Source: Acinetobacter sp.
GTDB lineage: Bacteria > Pseudomonadota > Gammaproteobacteria > Pseudomonadales > Moraxellaceae
Assembly: GCA_031277915.1 (NCBI GenBank)
Contig: JAITLL010000043.1
Location: 1 to 41,718, forward strand
DNA length: 41,718 nucleotides
Direction of reading: 5' to 3'
Positions 1 to 7,236 of the stretch are shown here, in pieces (the first letter of the stretch is position 1; every line of letters starts with the position of its first letter). The notes under the pieces are model-generated. The model was not told where the DNA came from. It saw only the letters and a list, made by a program, of their open reading frames with translations, and ran no database searches. The position numbers were made by a program, and so were the translations under genes.

Positions 1-161
1 AAGGTAATCGTAATATCTCCTCGATCCACAGGGAAACTTGGGACAGGGCAAAAGATACGATAAGACCTTACATATAGCTAGCAAAGAGCATGTAAGAGAT
101 GGATAGACACAAATCTTAGATTGCTCACCGTTGCAGAAAAGCCCGTGAAACGGGCTTTTTT
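1..161 (+). ncRNA. 3' part of an unidentified transcript, possibly a small RNA
   Basis: No convincing reading frame is seen here. A 7-bp stem (CTTACAT with ATGTAAG) lies at about 67-101, and the stretch runs directly into a strong intrinsic terminator at 137-161. A structured non-coding transcript entering from the left edge would fit, but I could not match it to tmRNA, RNase P, 4.5S or 6S RNA. The identity is unknown and the 5' end is outside the window. Confidence 0.25.
137..161 (+). terminator. Intrinsic terminator
   Basis: AAAAGCCCG-tgaaa-CGGGCTTTTTT is a short GC-rich hairpin with a tight loop followed by a U-tract on the plus strand. It ends whatever transcript enters from the left edge. 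Confidence 0.85.
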
Positions 162-546
162 AATGCCTGTAAAAAAGCTATTTATTGGATGACCAGATCA
201 TAAATAAAGTTTTTTATGGCACCATTTTTACCATTTGTTCTTAAGTAAATAAAACGATGTAGAAATAATAAATTTTTTTAAACATACAGACTATTCTGTA
301 TTGCAATTTAATTTATTTATAGGTACATTTACTTAACGGTTTAAAGTTCAAGTTTAATAATGGACTCATGGTCGTTGTGGGAGATCTAAGAGCCTGCATT
401 CTTCCCCAAGATGCGGGTTTTTTTTATGCCTATAAAAAAGTGACTCTTAACTCGACTTAAATAAAAAATATCTAATTTTCTGTTATTTATTAAGTTTTAA
501 TAAGCCTACGATCTAAAGATTACGTAGGCTGTACATGTTTAAAAAT
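162..546. other. Non-coding AT-rich stretch with palindromes
   Basis: I see no gene in this 385-bp stretch. It contains a perfect 7-bp inverted repeat ATACAGA-ctat-TCTGTAT at 284-301. That repeat sits inside a wider pair of 10-bp inverted arms, TTAAGTAAAT at 241-250 and ATTTACTTAA at 327-336. A terminator lies at 393-425. A hairpin (AGCCTACG with CGTAGGCT) lies at about 503-531, just past the end of the leftward copper-storage gene, and may mark its 3' end. The palindrome looks like a regulator site, but no regulator can be assigned. Confidence 0.4.
393..425 (+). terminator. Intrinsic terminator
   Basis: CCTGCAT pairs with ATGCGGG across an 11-nt loop, and eight T follow. There is no coding region upstream on this strand since the terminator at 161, so a short non-coding transcript may end here. 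Confidence 0.75.
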
Positions 547-882
547 TTAGGCGCGATAGGCCAAACATGCTTTAGCACAGATTTGACAGTGCTCATGGTC
601 ATGTTTACTGCATTCTGCTGCACAAAGTTGACAGGCATTGGCGCACAATTGCATTGCCGATTCGGCCAGCTCAGAATTTCTTAACTCTAGAGAGGTACAT
701 AGTTGGCAGGTTTCTACACATGTCATGCAATGTTTAATACACTCTCGCATCATATGAACATGTTCCTCTTGCAAACATGCAGCTGCACAAGTTTTACAAG
801 CGATCATACATTCAATACAGGCTTGAACTGAGGTAGAGGTGTCACAAAATAAAGCTGAGTTTGTTTCTTGTTGAATTTCCAT
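547..882 (-). CDS. Csp-like four-helix-bundle copper-storage protein
   Basis: This 111-aa protein has 18 cysteines spaced as CxxxC or CxxC along helices (for example CIECMIACKTC and CMTCVETCQLC), plus His-rich turns such as HDHEHC. This is the pattern of the DUF326/Csp copper-storage family, in which the core of a four-helix bundle is lined with Cys thiolates that bind many Cu(I) ions. There is no signal peptide or Tat motif, so it resembles the cytosolic Csp3 type rather than exported Csp1. A good ribosome binding site (AGGAGA) precedes the ATG on the minus strand. The likely role is intracellular Cu(I) buffering. It stands alone, with no copper exporter or CueR-type regulator next to it. 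Confidence 0.8.
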   Translation of the reverse strand: MEIQQETNSALFCDTSTSVQACIECMIACKTCAAACLQEEHVHMMRECIKHCMTCVETCQLCTSLELRNSELAESAMQLCANACQLCAAECSKHDHEHCQICAKACLAYRA

Positions 883-1183
883 AAGAGTTCTCCTGTCGAA
901 GACTATTATTAAAAAATGGAATATCGTTATATTTTCTATTTTAGAAGATCGTTTTTAAGGTATGGCTGTTTGTAATGAAAGGGCTACAAATCGCTAATAC
1001 ATAATTAACCTCGTAGTAGAATGTTACATCGAGTTTTTAGCTTTAAAACTCTTGGTTTTTGACAATAAGGGGGTAATTAGATTTAAGGATTGTGTTAAAT
1101 TTAATTTTATATAATACTTTTGGCTAATTTCTTATTGTGTGAATATTAGGCAAATTAGGGATGTGAACTTTGAAGGACACGAA
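883..1183. other. Intergenic region, about 300 bp
   Basis: AT-rich spacer between the leftward copper-storage gene and the rightward 38-codon frame. A TATAAT hexamer at 1110-1115 could be the -10 box for the small frame, but no well-spaced -35 box is clear. No metal-regulator box could be recognised. Confidence 0.3.
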
Positions 1184-1300
1184 ATGGAAAACGTTAATCA
1201 ATACGCTCACGGAGCTGAGCATGAAGTCCACATTCATTGCAAACGATCATTAAGCACATTAATACTGAGTATGTTCGTATTAATTACAACTGGTCGTTAA
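1184..1300 (+). CDS. Small putative membrane protein, 38 aa
   Basis: A 38-codon frame starts MENVNQYAHGAEHEVHIHC. The hydrophilic, His-rich N-terminal half carries HGAEHEVHIHC, a possible metal-binding stretch. The C-terminal half (LSTLILSMFVLITTG) is one hydrophobic segment. GAAGGA lies about 7 bases before the ATG, and an intrinsic terminator begins 4 bases after the stop, so it has the layout of a complete one-gene transcript. I do not recognise the family. The His/Cys content next to a copper-storage gene may be coincidental. Confidence 0.5.
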   Translation: MENVNQYAHGAEHEVHIHCKRSLSTLILSMFVLITTGR

Positions 1301-1303
1301 AAG

Positions 1304-1327
1304 AAAAAGCACCCGAGGGTGCTTTTT
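1304..1327 (+). terminator. Intrinsic terminator of the 38-aa gene
   Basis: AAAAAGCACCC-ga-GGGTGCTTTTT is a nearly continuous palindrome with U-tracts on both strands. It can therefore also terminate the leftward gene from the other side, or protect it from read-through. Confidence 0.9.
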
Positions 1328-1354
1328 CTATATATGTACTATAAATAGATATGT

Positions 1355-1684
1355 TTAAGAGTCTATAAAACCATGACGTTTTTTATAGGCTTTGCGGTCA
1401 TAAGAAGGGATGTTTGATCGCTGGAGATCAATCGCAAGTTGTTTCTTGTGTTGGAACTGAACTTCGTTAACAAGAGCAGCATAAATTTTGGGTCGATCAG
1501 TTTTAAACTTTTCTACATCCAATAGAATCTTATCTTCATTCTTGACAATGTATACAACAGAACCATTGCCATTCGTTTCATAAACAGTCCAACCAAGCCG
1601 TACAGTGTAGAGGCCAGACGTCTGATTTTTCCCTAAATAAGATTTAAAACCATCAAGATGAGGGCGAGCATAAGTAGTCATCAT
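1355..1684 (-). CDS. Hypothetical protein, 109 aa
   Basis: This is a soluble, basic protein of unknown function. It has a predicted beta-rich centre (YTVRLGWTVYETNGNGSVVY) and a Lys/Arg-rich C-terminus (AYKKRHGFIDS). It begins with two Met codons. GGAGG at 1689-1693 lies 4 nt from the first and 7 nt from the second (1681), so the second Met is the better start. There is no signal peptide, membrane segment or recognised motif. It is transcribed alone toward the terminator palindrome at 1304-1327. Confidence 0.6.
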   Translation of the reverse strand: MMTTYARPHLDGFKSYLGKNQTSGLYTVRLGWTVYETNGNGSVVYIVKNEDKILLDVEKFKTDRPKIYAALVNEVQFQHKKQLAIDLQRSNIPSYDRKAYKKRHGFIDS

Positions 1685-2109
1685 GCATCCTCCATCAACT
1701 ATTTAAATCGATGAGGGATGGGAAACAATATATCTATTCAGTAAAATCACGATTTTCATATGTATATATTGGTCAATTTCAAGCGGTGTGGTATTTCTTT
1801 TCAATGGCGGAAAAAAATATGACAATTTGCTTAAAAAATACTCAAGATAATTTCTTAATTTTAAAAGATAAATCATTACTTACTTTGAGCTCATTTTTAA
1901 ATTAGAGCAGTATTTTTAAAAAATTATGTGACGTATTTTGCAAATTTAAAATGGAACACATTATAATGAACTAAGATTCACTTTTTAATAAGTTGCTAAT
2001 TTAAAAAAATAAAAAGTATTTTTAATATTTCTTGTTACAACGATTTTGTCGACAATATATGATTGTTTTTGACATATTTGCCTTGCGTAATTATTTGAGT
2101 TTCTTGCCT

Positions 2110-2706
2110 ATGATGGTGTCATTTTTGTTTATTGGGCTTGTAGTCACTATTTTATTGACTCCAGGACCAACAAATACATTATTAGCCTCAGCTGGCATAC
2201 AGGCAGGGGTAAGGCAGTCTCTTAAATTGATTCCAGCAGAAGTGATGGGTTATCTGATTGCGATTACGTCATGGGGTGTTTTACTTGAGTCTGTGTCCCA
2301 TTTCATTCCATGGCTTCCAGCTATATTAAAACTGATGAGTGCGAGTTTTATTCTTTATCTTGCTTTTAAACTCTGGATGACATCAACTGAAGATATTAAG
2401 CTAGACCGACCACTTATTACGCCGAAAGCTTTATTTCTGGCTACACTCTTAAACCCGAAAGCTTTGCTTTTTGCGACGGCTATTTTCCCACATGCAGCAT
2501 GGGAAGTACCGTACTTGTATTTTATTCATATTATTGTCTTTTTATCTCTAATTACCCCAATTGCTTTTTTATGGATTATGTTTGGGACAGTATTAATTTC
2601 AAATAAAGTCACTTGGTTAAATCAACGTAATTTACAACGTACAGCTGCATTTATTTTAACTTTCTTTGCAATGCCAATCGGCTATTCAGCGATTAGCTCA
2701 TTTTAG
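2110..2706 (+). CDS. LysE/RhtB-family exporter
   Basis: This is an inner-membrane exporter of the LysE superfamily, which exports amino acids or related metabolites. The family hallmark TPGPTN is near the N-terminus, a conserved LNPKALLF lies in the middle, and about six hydrophobic segments are seen. The open frame extends upstream to a TTG at 2032, but that would place TPGP at residue 43, whereas family members have it near residue 15-20. Starting at ATG 2110 puts it at residue 17, so I use this start (198 aa). The ATG at 2113 is also possible, and no clear ribosome binding site helps decide. The substrate cannot be predicted. A second member of the family lies at 7877-8494. Confidence 0.8.
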   Translation: MMVSFLFIGLVVTILLTPGPTNTLLASAGIQAGVRQSLKLIPAEVMGYLIAITSWGVLLESVSHFIPWLPAILKLMSASFILYLAFKLWMTSTEDIKLDRPLITPKALFLATLLNPKALLFATAIFPHAAWEVPYLYFIHIIVFLSLITPIAFLWIMFGTVLISNKVTWLNQRNLQRTAAFILTFFAMPIGYSAISSF

Positions 2707-2754
2707 ACCTAACAATTTAATTTATATTAAAAATTTAATATACAGGAGTTTTTT

Positions 2755-2973
2755 ATGAAAAAATTAAAAGTCATTATCAAGGATCAGTTTGACAAAGAAT
2801 CAATTGCTTTGGCAAAAGTTAGACCAATGAATGATCATGCGCTTGAGCTTCATAAAAGTGTTGAACATATTGAAATTAATGATGATATTATTCTACCCAA
2901 CATGGATTTACTGTATGAAAATCCCAAAGATGGCAAAATTTATCAATTAATTGGGCCATTTAGTGAGGAATAG
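2755..2973 (+). CDS. Hypothetical protein, 72 aa
   Basis: This small acidic soluble protein starts MKKLKVIIKDQFDKES. It has alternating charged and hydrophobic residues and no membrane segment or Cys. CAGGAG lies 6 nt before the ATG, so translation is well supported. It follows the LysE-type gene by 48 bp on the same strand and may share its transcript. I do not recognise the family. Confidence 0.6.
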   Translation: MKKLKVIIKDQFDKESIALAKVRPMNDHALELHKSVEHIEINDDIILPNMDLLYENPKDGKIYQLIGPFSEE

Positions 2974-3176
2974 TAAATTAAGTTTCATGAATAGATTTTG
3001 TGTCTGGTTTAATCTTAATAGAAGAGGCTTTAGTTAAGATATGGTGAAAATTAAGCCAAACTAACGTATAGACACAATTAAAATATTGAACATCGAAATT
3101 GGTTATGGGACTATGTTTCTGCAAAAGTGTGATGTAATCTACATTTTTGTATTTCAGGACTAAGTGGTGTTCACTA

Positions 3177-3216
3177 AGCCCATTTCTTCAATGAGAAGTA
3201 GAAATGGGCTTTTTTT
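3177..3216 (+). terminator. Intrinsic terminator
   Basis: AGCCCATTTCT pairs with AGAAATGGGCT across a 12-nt loop, with seven T on the plus strand. It lies 200 bp beyond the 72-aa gene and protects the 3' end of the converging xseB. The plus-strand stretch 2974-3176 shows no gene. Confidence 0.85.
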
Positions 3217-3225
3217 ATAGAAAAT

Positions 3226-3420
3226 TTATTCTTTAAAAGTCTCATCTAAAGCTTGCTGAACGGCTTCAATCCGGGTTTTACAAGCTTTATAAGCACTAAT
3301 CGACTCTTCAACAATCTTCATTAAATTATCAATATCTGGGCTTTCCTGAGATTCAAGTAATTCTGCATTTCGCTTTAAGATGTCATGACCTTCTTTAAAA
3401 GATAATGCTTTATCATTCAT
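3226..3420 (-). CDS. xseB: Exodeoxyribonuclease VII small subunit
   Basis: XseB combines with XseA to form exonuclease VII, which degrades single-stranded DNA from both ends. The 64-aa protein is all-helical, with the family pattern LSFKEGHDILKRNAELLES and a downstream coiled-coil-like helix. It is slightly shorter than the roughly 80 aa of E. coli XseB. Its ATG overlaps the xseA stop (ATGAATGA, 8-nt overlap), a coupled arrangement consistent with one operon. Confidence 0.85.
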   Translation of the reverse strand: MNDKALSFKEGHDILKRNAELLESQESPDIDNLMKIVEESISAYKACKTRIEAVQQALDETFKE

Positions 3421-4675
3421 TTGGAATTACCTCAGTAATATTAGCTTTAAGAGTGCCATCTTGCATTTCAACTGTAATGGCAGAGCTTGAGATTTGGTGA
3501 ATAGATCGAATCGCTTTACCTTCTGATCTCACTATTGCATAGCCCTTCGCTTGAATTTGCTGTGGATTTTGTAGAAGAATTTCTCTCATAAGAGATTCAG
3601 TTTGTGTCAAAGAAAATTTAACCTGTTGGTGTGACACAAATTGAATGCGTTCTTTTAACTGCTCAAGTATCTGCTGTGCTGAATTGAGCTGGGCTTGAGC
3701 AGAAGATTTAATATGATGAAGATATTGATCACTTTTACTCTGATATGTCGTAATTTGGTGCCGTGACAAGAGCTTAATCGTCTGTAGACTGTCTACAGCC
3801 TCTTGGACACGTTCAACAATATGGTTGCGAATACCGGCAATTACTTTACTTGGAGTATCAAACGAACGGTGTGCAATTTCATCAAGGATTGTATGATCTT
3901 TTTCATGTCCAATACCCACCCAAATCGGTACACTGCGTTTGCAGAGTAGGGCTGCAAGCTCATAATCATTTAAGTAAGCTAAATCATTAACAGCACCACC
4001 ACCACGAATAATTACAATCAGATCTGGCGGAAAGCTAAAAGTACTGGCCCATTGCTTTAATCCTGTTGCAAGAGATTCCATCAAGCTAGCCGCCGCCATA
4101 TTTCCCTGGAAAGTCGCATTTTGATAAACAAAATGGCACACATCATTTTTTTCTAAAGCATCGGCATCTTTTTTAAAGTCACCTAGGCCCGCCGCATTTT
4201 GAGGAGCAATCACTAGAACATGTTGAATATCAAAAGGAGTAGGGAGAAGCTTATTTTTATGAATTAAACCTTCTTGTGTGAGTCGCTCAATAATTTGCTG
4301 ATAACGTTTAGCAATTTCACCTAAGGTAAAACTTGAATCTATTTCTTCAATATTGACTGAAAATCCATATTGGGGGTCAAAACGTGCTCTAATTTTGATG
4401 AGAACATTTAAATCACTTGAGAGTTCAACCCCTGTTTCTCGTTCAAATTTAAGAACAATTTTACTGGCAGAAAATTTCCATATAGTTGCTTTACAACTGG
4501 CAATAACCTTGTCTGTATCAACATCTTTTTCTGCAAGCTCTAAATAATAATGTCCACCTTTAAGATTTAAATTCCGAATTTCTGCTCTAACCCATACTGG
4601 CTCATCAAAGGTCAGGCGTATCACTTCCTGCACAGTGCCGAGATATTCACTAAGGGAGAACTGAGGATCAGACAT
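3413..4675 (-). CDS. xseA: Exodeoxyribonuclease VII large subunit
   Basis: This is the catalytic subunit of exonuclease VII, 420 aa and within the usual family length. An N-terminal OB-fold (about residues 5-110, starting FSLSEYLGTVQEVI) is followed by the nuclease domain. That domain carries the conserved IIRGGGAVNDL and a downstream VGIGHEKDHTILDEIAHRSFDTPSKV, after which comes a long helical coiled-coil region. The role is trimming single-stranded DNA in mismatch and recombination repair. It is first in a two-gene operon with xseB. mutS lies elsewhere in this window (32127-34772) and is not linked. Confidence 0.95.
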   Translation of the reverse strand: MSDPQFSLSEYLGTVQEVIRLTFDEPVWVRAEIRNLNLKGGHYYLELAEKDVDTDKVIASCKATIWKFSASKIVLKFERETGVELSSDLNVLIKIRARFDPQYGFSVNIEEIDSSFTLGEIAKRYQQIIERLTQEGLIHKNKLLPTPFDIQHVLVIAPQNAAGLGDFKKDADALEKNDVCHFVYQNATFQGNMAAASLMESLATGLKQWASTFSFPPDLIVIIRGGGAVNDLAYLNDYELAALLCKRSVPIWVGIGHEKDHTILDEIAHRSFDTPSKVIAGIRNHIVERVQEAVDSLQTIKLLSRHQITTYQSKSDQYLHHIKSSAQAQLNSAQQILEQLKERIQFVSHQQVKFSLTQTESLMREILLQNPQQIQAKGYAIVRSEGKAIRSIHQISSSAITVEMQDGTLKANITEVIPNE

Positions 4676-4931
4676 ATAAATTATAAATGATGGGATGAAG
4701 CTAGATAGTATAAAAGCTATCCAAGCAAGGCAATTGATGTCTATGAATATCGGGTTCTATTTAAAATAAATACAACAATTTAAAGAATCAAAAGTTGAAG
4801 ATTGATATGCATATTTAGACTGAATAGATAAAATGAAAAATTAATAAAAAGATAATTCTTAATAATTACAAACGATTAGAAAATAAAGTTTGCTTTATAA
4901 AATATATGGGCGTATAAAGCTTACTTCCAAT
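4676..4931. other. Intergenic region between xseA and tRNA-fMet
   Basis: AT-rich DNA containing the divergent upstream regions of xseA (leftward) and the tRNA gene (rightward). No ORF or clear repeat is seen. Confidence 0.4.
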
Positions 4932-5008
<77 letters not shown>

Positions 5009-5181
5009 AAATATTATGCTCTGTGATGTACCACTTTTCATGATACGAACTTATGAAAAGCAATTAGCTTATAAATAACCCTATATGAAGCTAAATATTA
5101 AATTCTAGACGAACTGTCCATACCTTAAATCTAGCGTTCTAATTACATACCGTAAAATCACATGAGCTCAGTAATGAGTGA

Positions 5182-5415
5182 ATGATTGTGAATATAGTAA
5201 ATGAGTGGCACATTGCCACAGCCGTAAATGGCAATGAAATTAATGTGAGAGTAATTCCTCATATACGTAAGCAAAACTCGCTTGATGGCTATCGTTGGGT
5301 TGAAGTTGGAAAGAAAATTCAGCTTCAAACTGGTGAAGAAATTGAGTTGAACCAAGATGGTAAGAGCTTTTATGCTGCATTCAATCAGCTTTATCGTCTA
5401 AATTGTTATTGCTAA
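5182..5415 (+). CDS. Hypothetical protein, 77 aa
   Basis: This is a small soluble protein of unknown function (MIVNIVNEWHIATAVNGNEI...), probably beta-rich, ending in LNCYC. It sits between tRNA-fMet and the prophage-like repressor and has its own downstream terminator. The ribosome binding site is weak (GAG just before the ATG), and a GTG two codons downstream is an alternative start. It may be cargo or debris of the adjacent prophage remnant. No family is recognised. Confidence 0.5.
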   Translation: MIVNIVNEWHIATAVNGNEINVRVIPHIRKQNSLDGYRWVEVGKKIQLQTGEEIELNQDGKSFYAAFNQLYRLNCYC

Positions 5416-5420
5416 CACAT

Positions 5421-5454
5421 AAAAAACCTATCTCTTTAAAGGATAGGTTTTTTT
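5421..5454 (+). terminator. Intrinsic terminator, near-symmetrical
   Basis: AAAAACCTATC-tctttaaag-GATAGGTTTTT, with T-rich tails on both strands. It ends the 77-aa gene and may also stop leftward transcription from the repressor. Confidence 0.85.
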
Positions 5455-5530
5455 ATAACTAAAATAATTAGAACTATATATGCTGGTCAGACTAAATTAT
5501 GAATACATTATTATTCTAGTTATATTTTAA

Positions 5531-6202
5531 TTAGCCCGCTCGCCAGAACTGACGACCCATCACCTTAAAGTTTTTTCCGTTCTCTTCGGTTACGCGGCGA
5601 TCTCTAAATTTTTCATTTAAGCTATGCAAAATTAAAGAACCATCTGCCTCTTTAAAAATTTGTTTAATCATTCCTTCGCCAGCAAAGTAAACCGCATAAA
5701 TCTCACCATCAATGACTTCAGTCTGAGAAATATCAATACCGACCAGATCTCCATCTTTAATGTAATCGGTCATACTATCGCCTTTAGCTTTAATAATACG
5801 CATGCATTCTTGGGGAACACGTTTTTCTTTAAAGAAAGAAGCTGGAAAAGGGATTTTTCCATTCATTGCATCGAAATGGAATTCGATGGACTCACCTGTA
5901 CCACAGGAAAAGCTCGCCTCAACCACCGCGATCCATACATATTGATCTGCTGCATCGCCACTCACAACAGTAGGGCTAAATACATCACTTTCCCTAAAAG
6001 AATCTTCTGTATTTCCTGTGGTAAGCCAATACGCATTTACACCTAAAAACTGTGCAATTAATGGAAGAAACGCAGATTTTAAGTTTTTTCCCGATTCTAA
6101 AGCTTGATAAGCAGGCTGAGACATTTTTACTGCTTCAGCAACTTCTGCCTGAGTTTTTTTAGCTTTAATTCTTGAATCTTTTAAACGGTCTTTAAGAGCC
6201 AT
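5531..6202 (-). CDS. CI-type self-cleaving phage repressor (XRE HTH + S24 peptidase)
   Basis: This 223-aa protein has two parts. The N-terminal XRE helix-turn-helix (about residues 5-60, with KKTQAEVAEAVKMSQPAYQALESG) binds operators. The C-terminal LexA/S24 peptidase domain carries a Cys100-Gly101 cleavage site (SFSCGTGE), nucleophile Ser143 in KGDSMTDYIKDGD and general base Lys180 in GMIKQIF. The Ser-Lys spacing of 37 equals that of LexA. Such repressors cleave themselves when RecA filaments form after DNA damage. It is transcribed leftward and away from three operator-like palindromes at 6235-6295, as lambda cI is from its operators. Acinetobacter lacks LexA but carries the UmuD-like regulator UmuDAb. 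This protein is more CI-like because of its full XRE domain and lambdoid operator array. Confidence 0.9.
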   Translation of the reverse strand: MALKDRLKDSRIKAKKTQAEVAEAVKMSQPAYQALESGKNLKSAFLPLIAQFLGVNAYWLTTGNTEDSFRESDVFSPTVVSGDAADQYVWIAVVEASFSCGTGESIEFHFDAMNGKIPFPASFFKEKRVPQECMRIIKAKGDSMTDYIKDGDLVGIDISQTEVIDGEIYAVYFAGEGMIKQIFKEADGSLILHSLNEKFRDRRVTEENGKNFKVMGRQFWRAG

Positions 6203-6234
6203 AATGATCGCACCAGCTAGCTTATAACAAATAT

Positions 6235-6295
6235 ATAACTAAAGTTATATTTAGTAAAATAACTATAGCTATTGACCTATAATAACTATAGTTAT
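6235..6295. promoter_or_regulatory. Three-site operator array for the CI-like repressor
   Basis: Three near-identical 14-bp palindromes lie between the repressor start and the rightward genes: ATAACTAAAGTTAT (6235-6248), ATAACTATAGCTAT (6259-6272) and ATAACTATAGTTAT (6282-6295). The centre-to-centre distances are 24 and 23 bp, the geometry of lambda OR1-3, which allows cooperative dimer binding on one DNA face. The leftmost site extends to a longer palindrome (6233-6250). All are seen directly in the sequence; binding by the adjacent repressor is inferred. Confidence 0.85.
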
Positions 6296-6298
6296 AAT
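6272..6298 (+). promoter_or_regulatory. PR-like rightward promoter overlapping the operators
   Basis: TTGACC (6272-6277) and TATAAT (6293-6298) are separated by 15 bp, slightly short of the optimum. The -35 box abuts the middle operator and the -10 box overlaps the right operator, so repressor binding would block RNA polymerase. The promoter points toward the holin and endolysin genes. Confidence 0.6.
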
Positions 6299-6810
6299 AT
6301 CAGTTGTATCTTAGGGTGAATAGATAAAGTTTAAATTGTATTTGAATCACTATTTATAGCCTTATCAATATGTTGAGATGAAAGCTAAATGTGTTTTGTT
6401 TCTAGAGGAAGCAAAATAAAAGGGGATAGCTCAATTATTATTTACAGATAGGCTATCAAAAACAAAAAATGAAATAAAAAAAGCCCGATTCCGTGGATCA
6501 GGCTTAATGTTCATCGATAAAGGGTATCAAGAACATGACAAATCTAGCAAAAAATTTAATTCGCCACAAAATTTTCCGATATACGGCAATATGTTATCTC
6601 AAATTTTTGGTCAAAAACCTACAAGTGAGTCAACTCATTAATCCTTTAGTTCTGGCTTATTTTTATGGCAATACCATGAATTTTGAAACTAAAAGATTGA
6701 TGAGCCTAAGAGGCTTTTGCATAGCAAAGTGGTAAGTAAAGAATATGAAAAATAACAAGGTAGTACAGAGGCTTATTTTTCAAGCTTTGCTTTTTAAACA
6801 GGATTGAATT
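6299..6810. other. Remnant of a phage early region without a recognisable cro
   Basis: Between the rightward promoter and the holin there is no convincing gene. A 66-codon frame (6535-6735) lacks a good ribosome binding site and domain signal. At 6475-6505 a hairpin carries its U-tract on the minus strand. This part is best explained as the junction left when the central part of a prophage was deleted, joining the immunity region to the lysis genes. Confidence 0.5.
6475..6505 (-). terminator. Leftward intrinsic terminator
   Basis: Read on the minus strand, AAGCCTGAT-ccacgga-ATCGGGCTT is followed by a T-run. It would stop leftward transcription before the repressor gene. No leftward gene now lies to its right, which suggests that the gene it once served is deleted. 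It has no U-tract for plus-strand transcription, so rightward read-through to the lysis genes remains possible. Confidence 0.7.
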
Positions 6811-7200
6811 ATGGAAAATTTTTTAAGACAAAGTGTATTAACCACTGTTTTTCATCTCTATGGTACCGTCATGATGGTTGCTCTAGCAATTACCTTAGTT
6901 GTAGCTGTTGTTCTCATTATGCGCTTTCCACGTTCGCCTCAAGAATGGGTGGTAGCTTTGATCTGTACTATTGTTTCAAGTTTAACTGGTGGCTCATTCA
7001 TTATTATGAAATGGGACTTACATGAATGGGTGACAGATATTTGGGGAATGATCACTTTAGGTGGCTTCTTCTTTATTTGCGGATTACCTGGCTGGGCAAT
7101 TGTGAGATGGATTTTTAATTTCATTAATAAACAAGAAGGAAAGACCATTGTTGAAGTAATGAAAGACTTAAAAAAAGCAAAAGATGATATTCAAAGCTAA
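6811..7200 (+). CDS. Putative phage holin, three TM segments
   Basis: This 129-aa membrane protein has three hydrophobic segments at about residues 15-38, 46-65 and 78-100. The first includes MMVALAITLVVAVVLIMRF. It ends in a charged cytoplasmic tail (VMKDLKKAKDDIQS). The topology, size and position 36 bp before an endolysin gene match a phage holin, which opens the inner membrane to let endolysin reach the wall. AGGA lies about 7 nt before the ATG. I assign the function from topology and context, because holins share little sequence. Confidence 0.7.
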   Translation: MENFLRQSVLTTVFHLYGTVMMVALAITLVVAVVLIMRFPRSPQEWVVALICTIVSSLTGGSFIIMKWDLHEWVTDIWGMITLGGFFFICGLPGWAIVRWIFNFINKQEGKTIVEVMKDLKKAKDDIQS

Positions 7201-7236
7201 CACTTCACAGGCTGAAATATAGATGAGGACAATACA

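Noticed and set aside
1711-1905. 64-codon open frame on the plus strand
   Set aside because: It has no ribosome binding site, a low-complexity AT-driven composition and no family resemblance, and it lies in the upstream region of a leftward gene.
6535-6735. 66-codon open frame between the operators and the holin, considered as a cro or early gene
   Set aside because: It shows no helix-turn-helix pattern, has a weak ribosome binding site and no domain. It is more likely chance in AT-rich remnant DNA.
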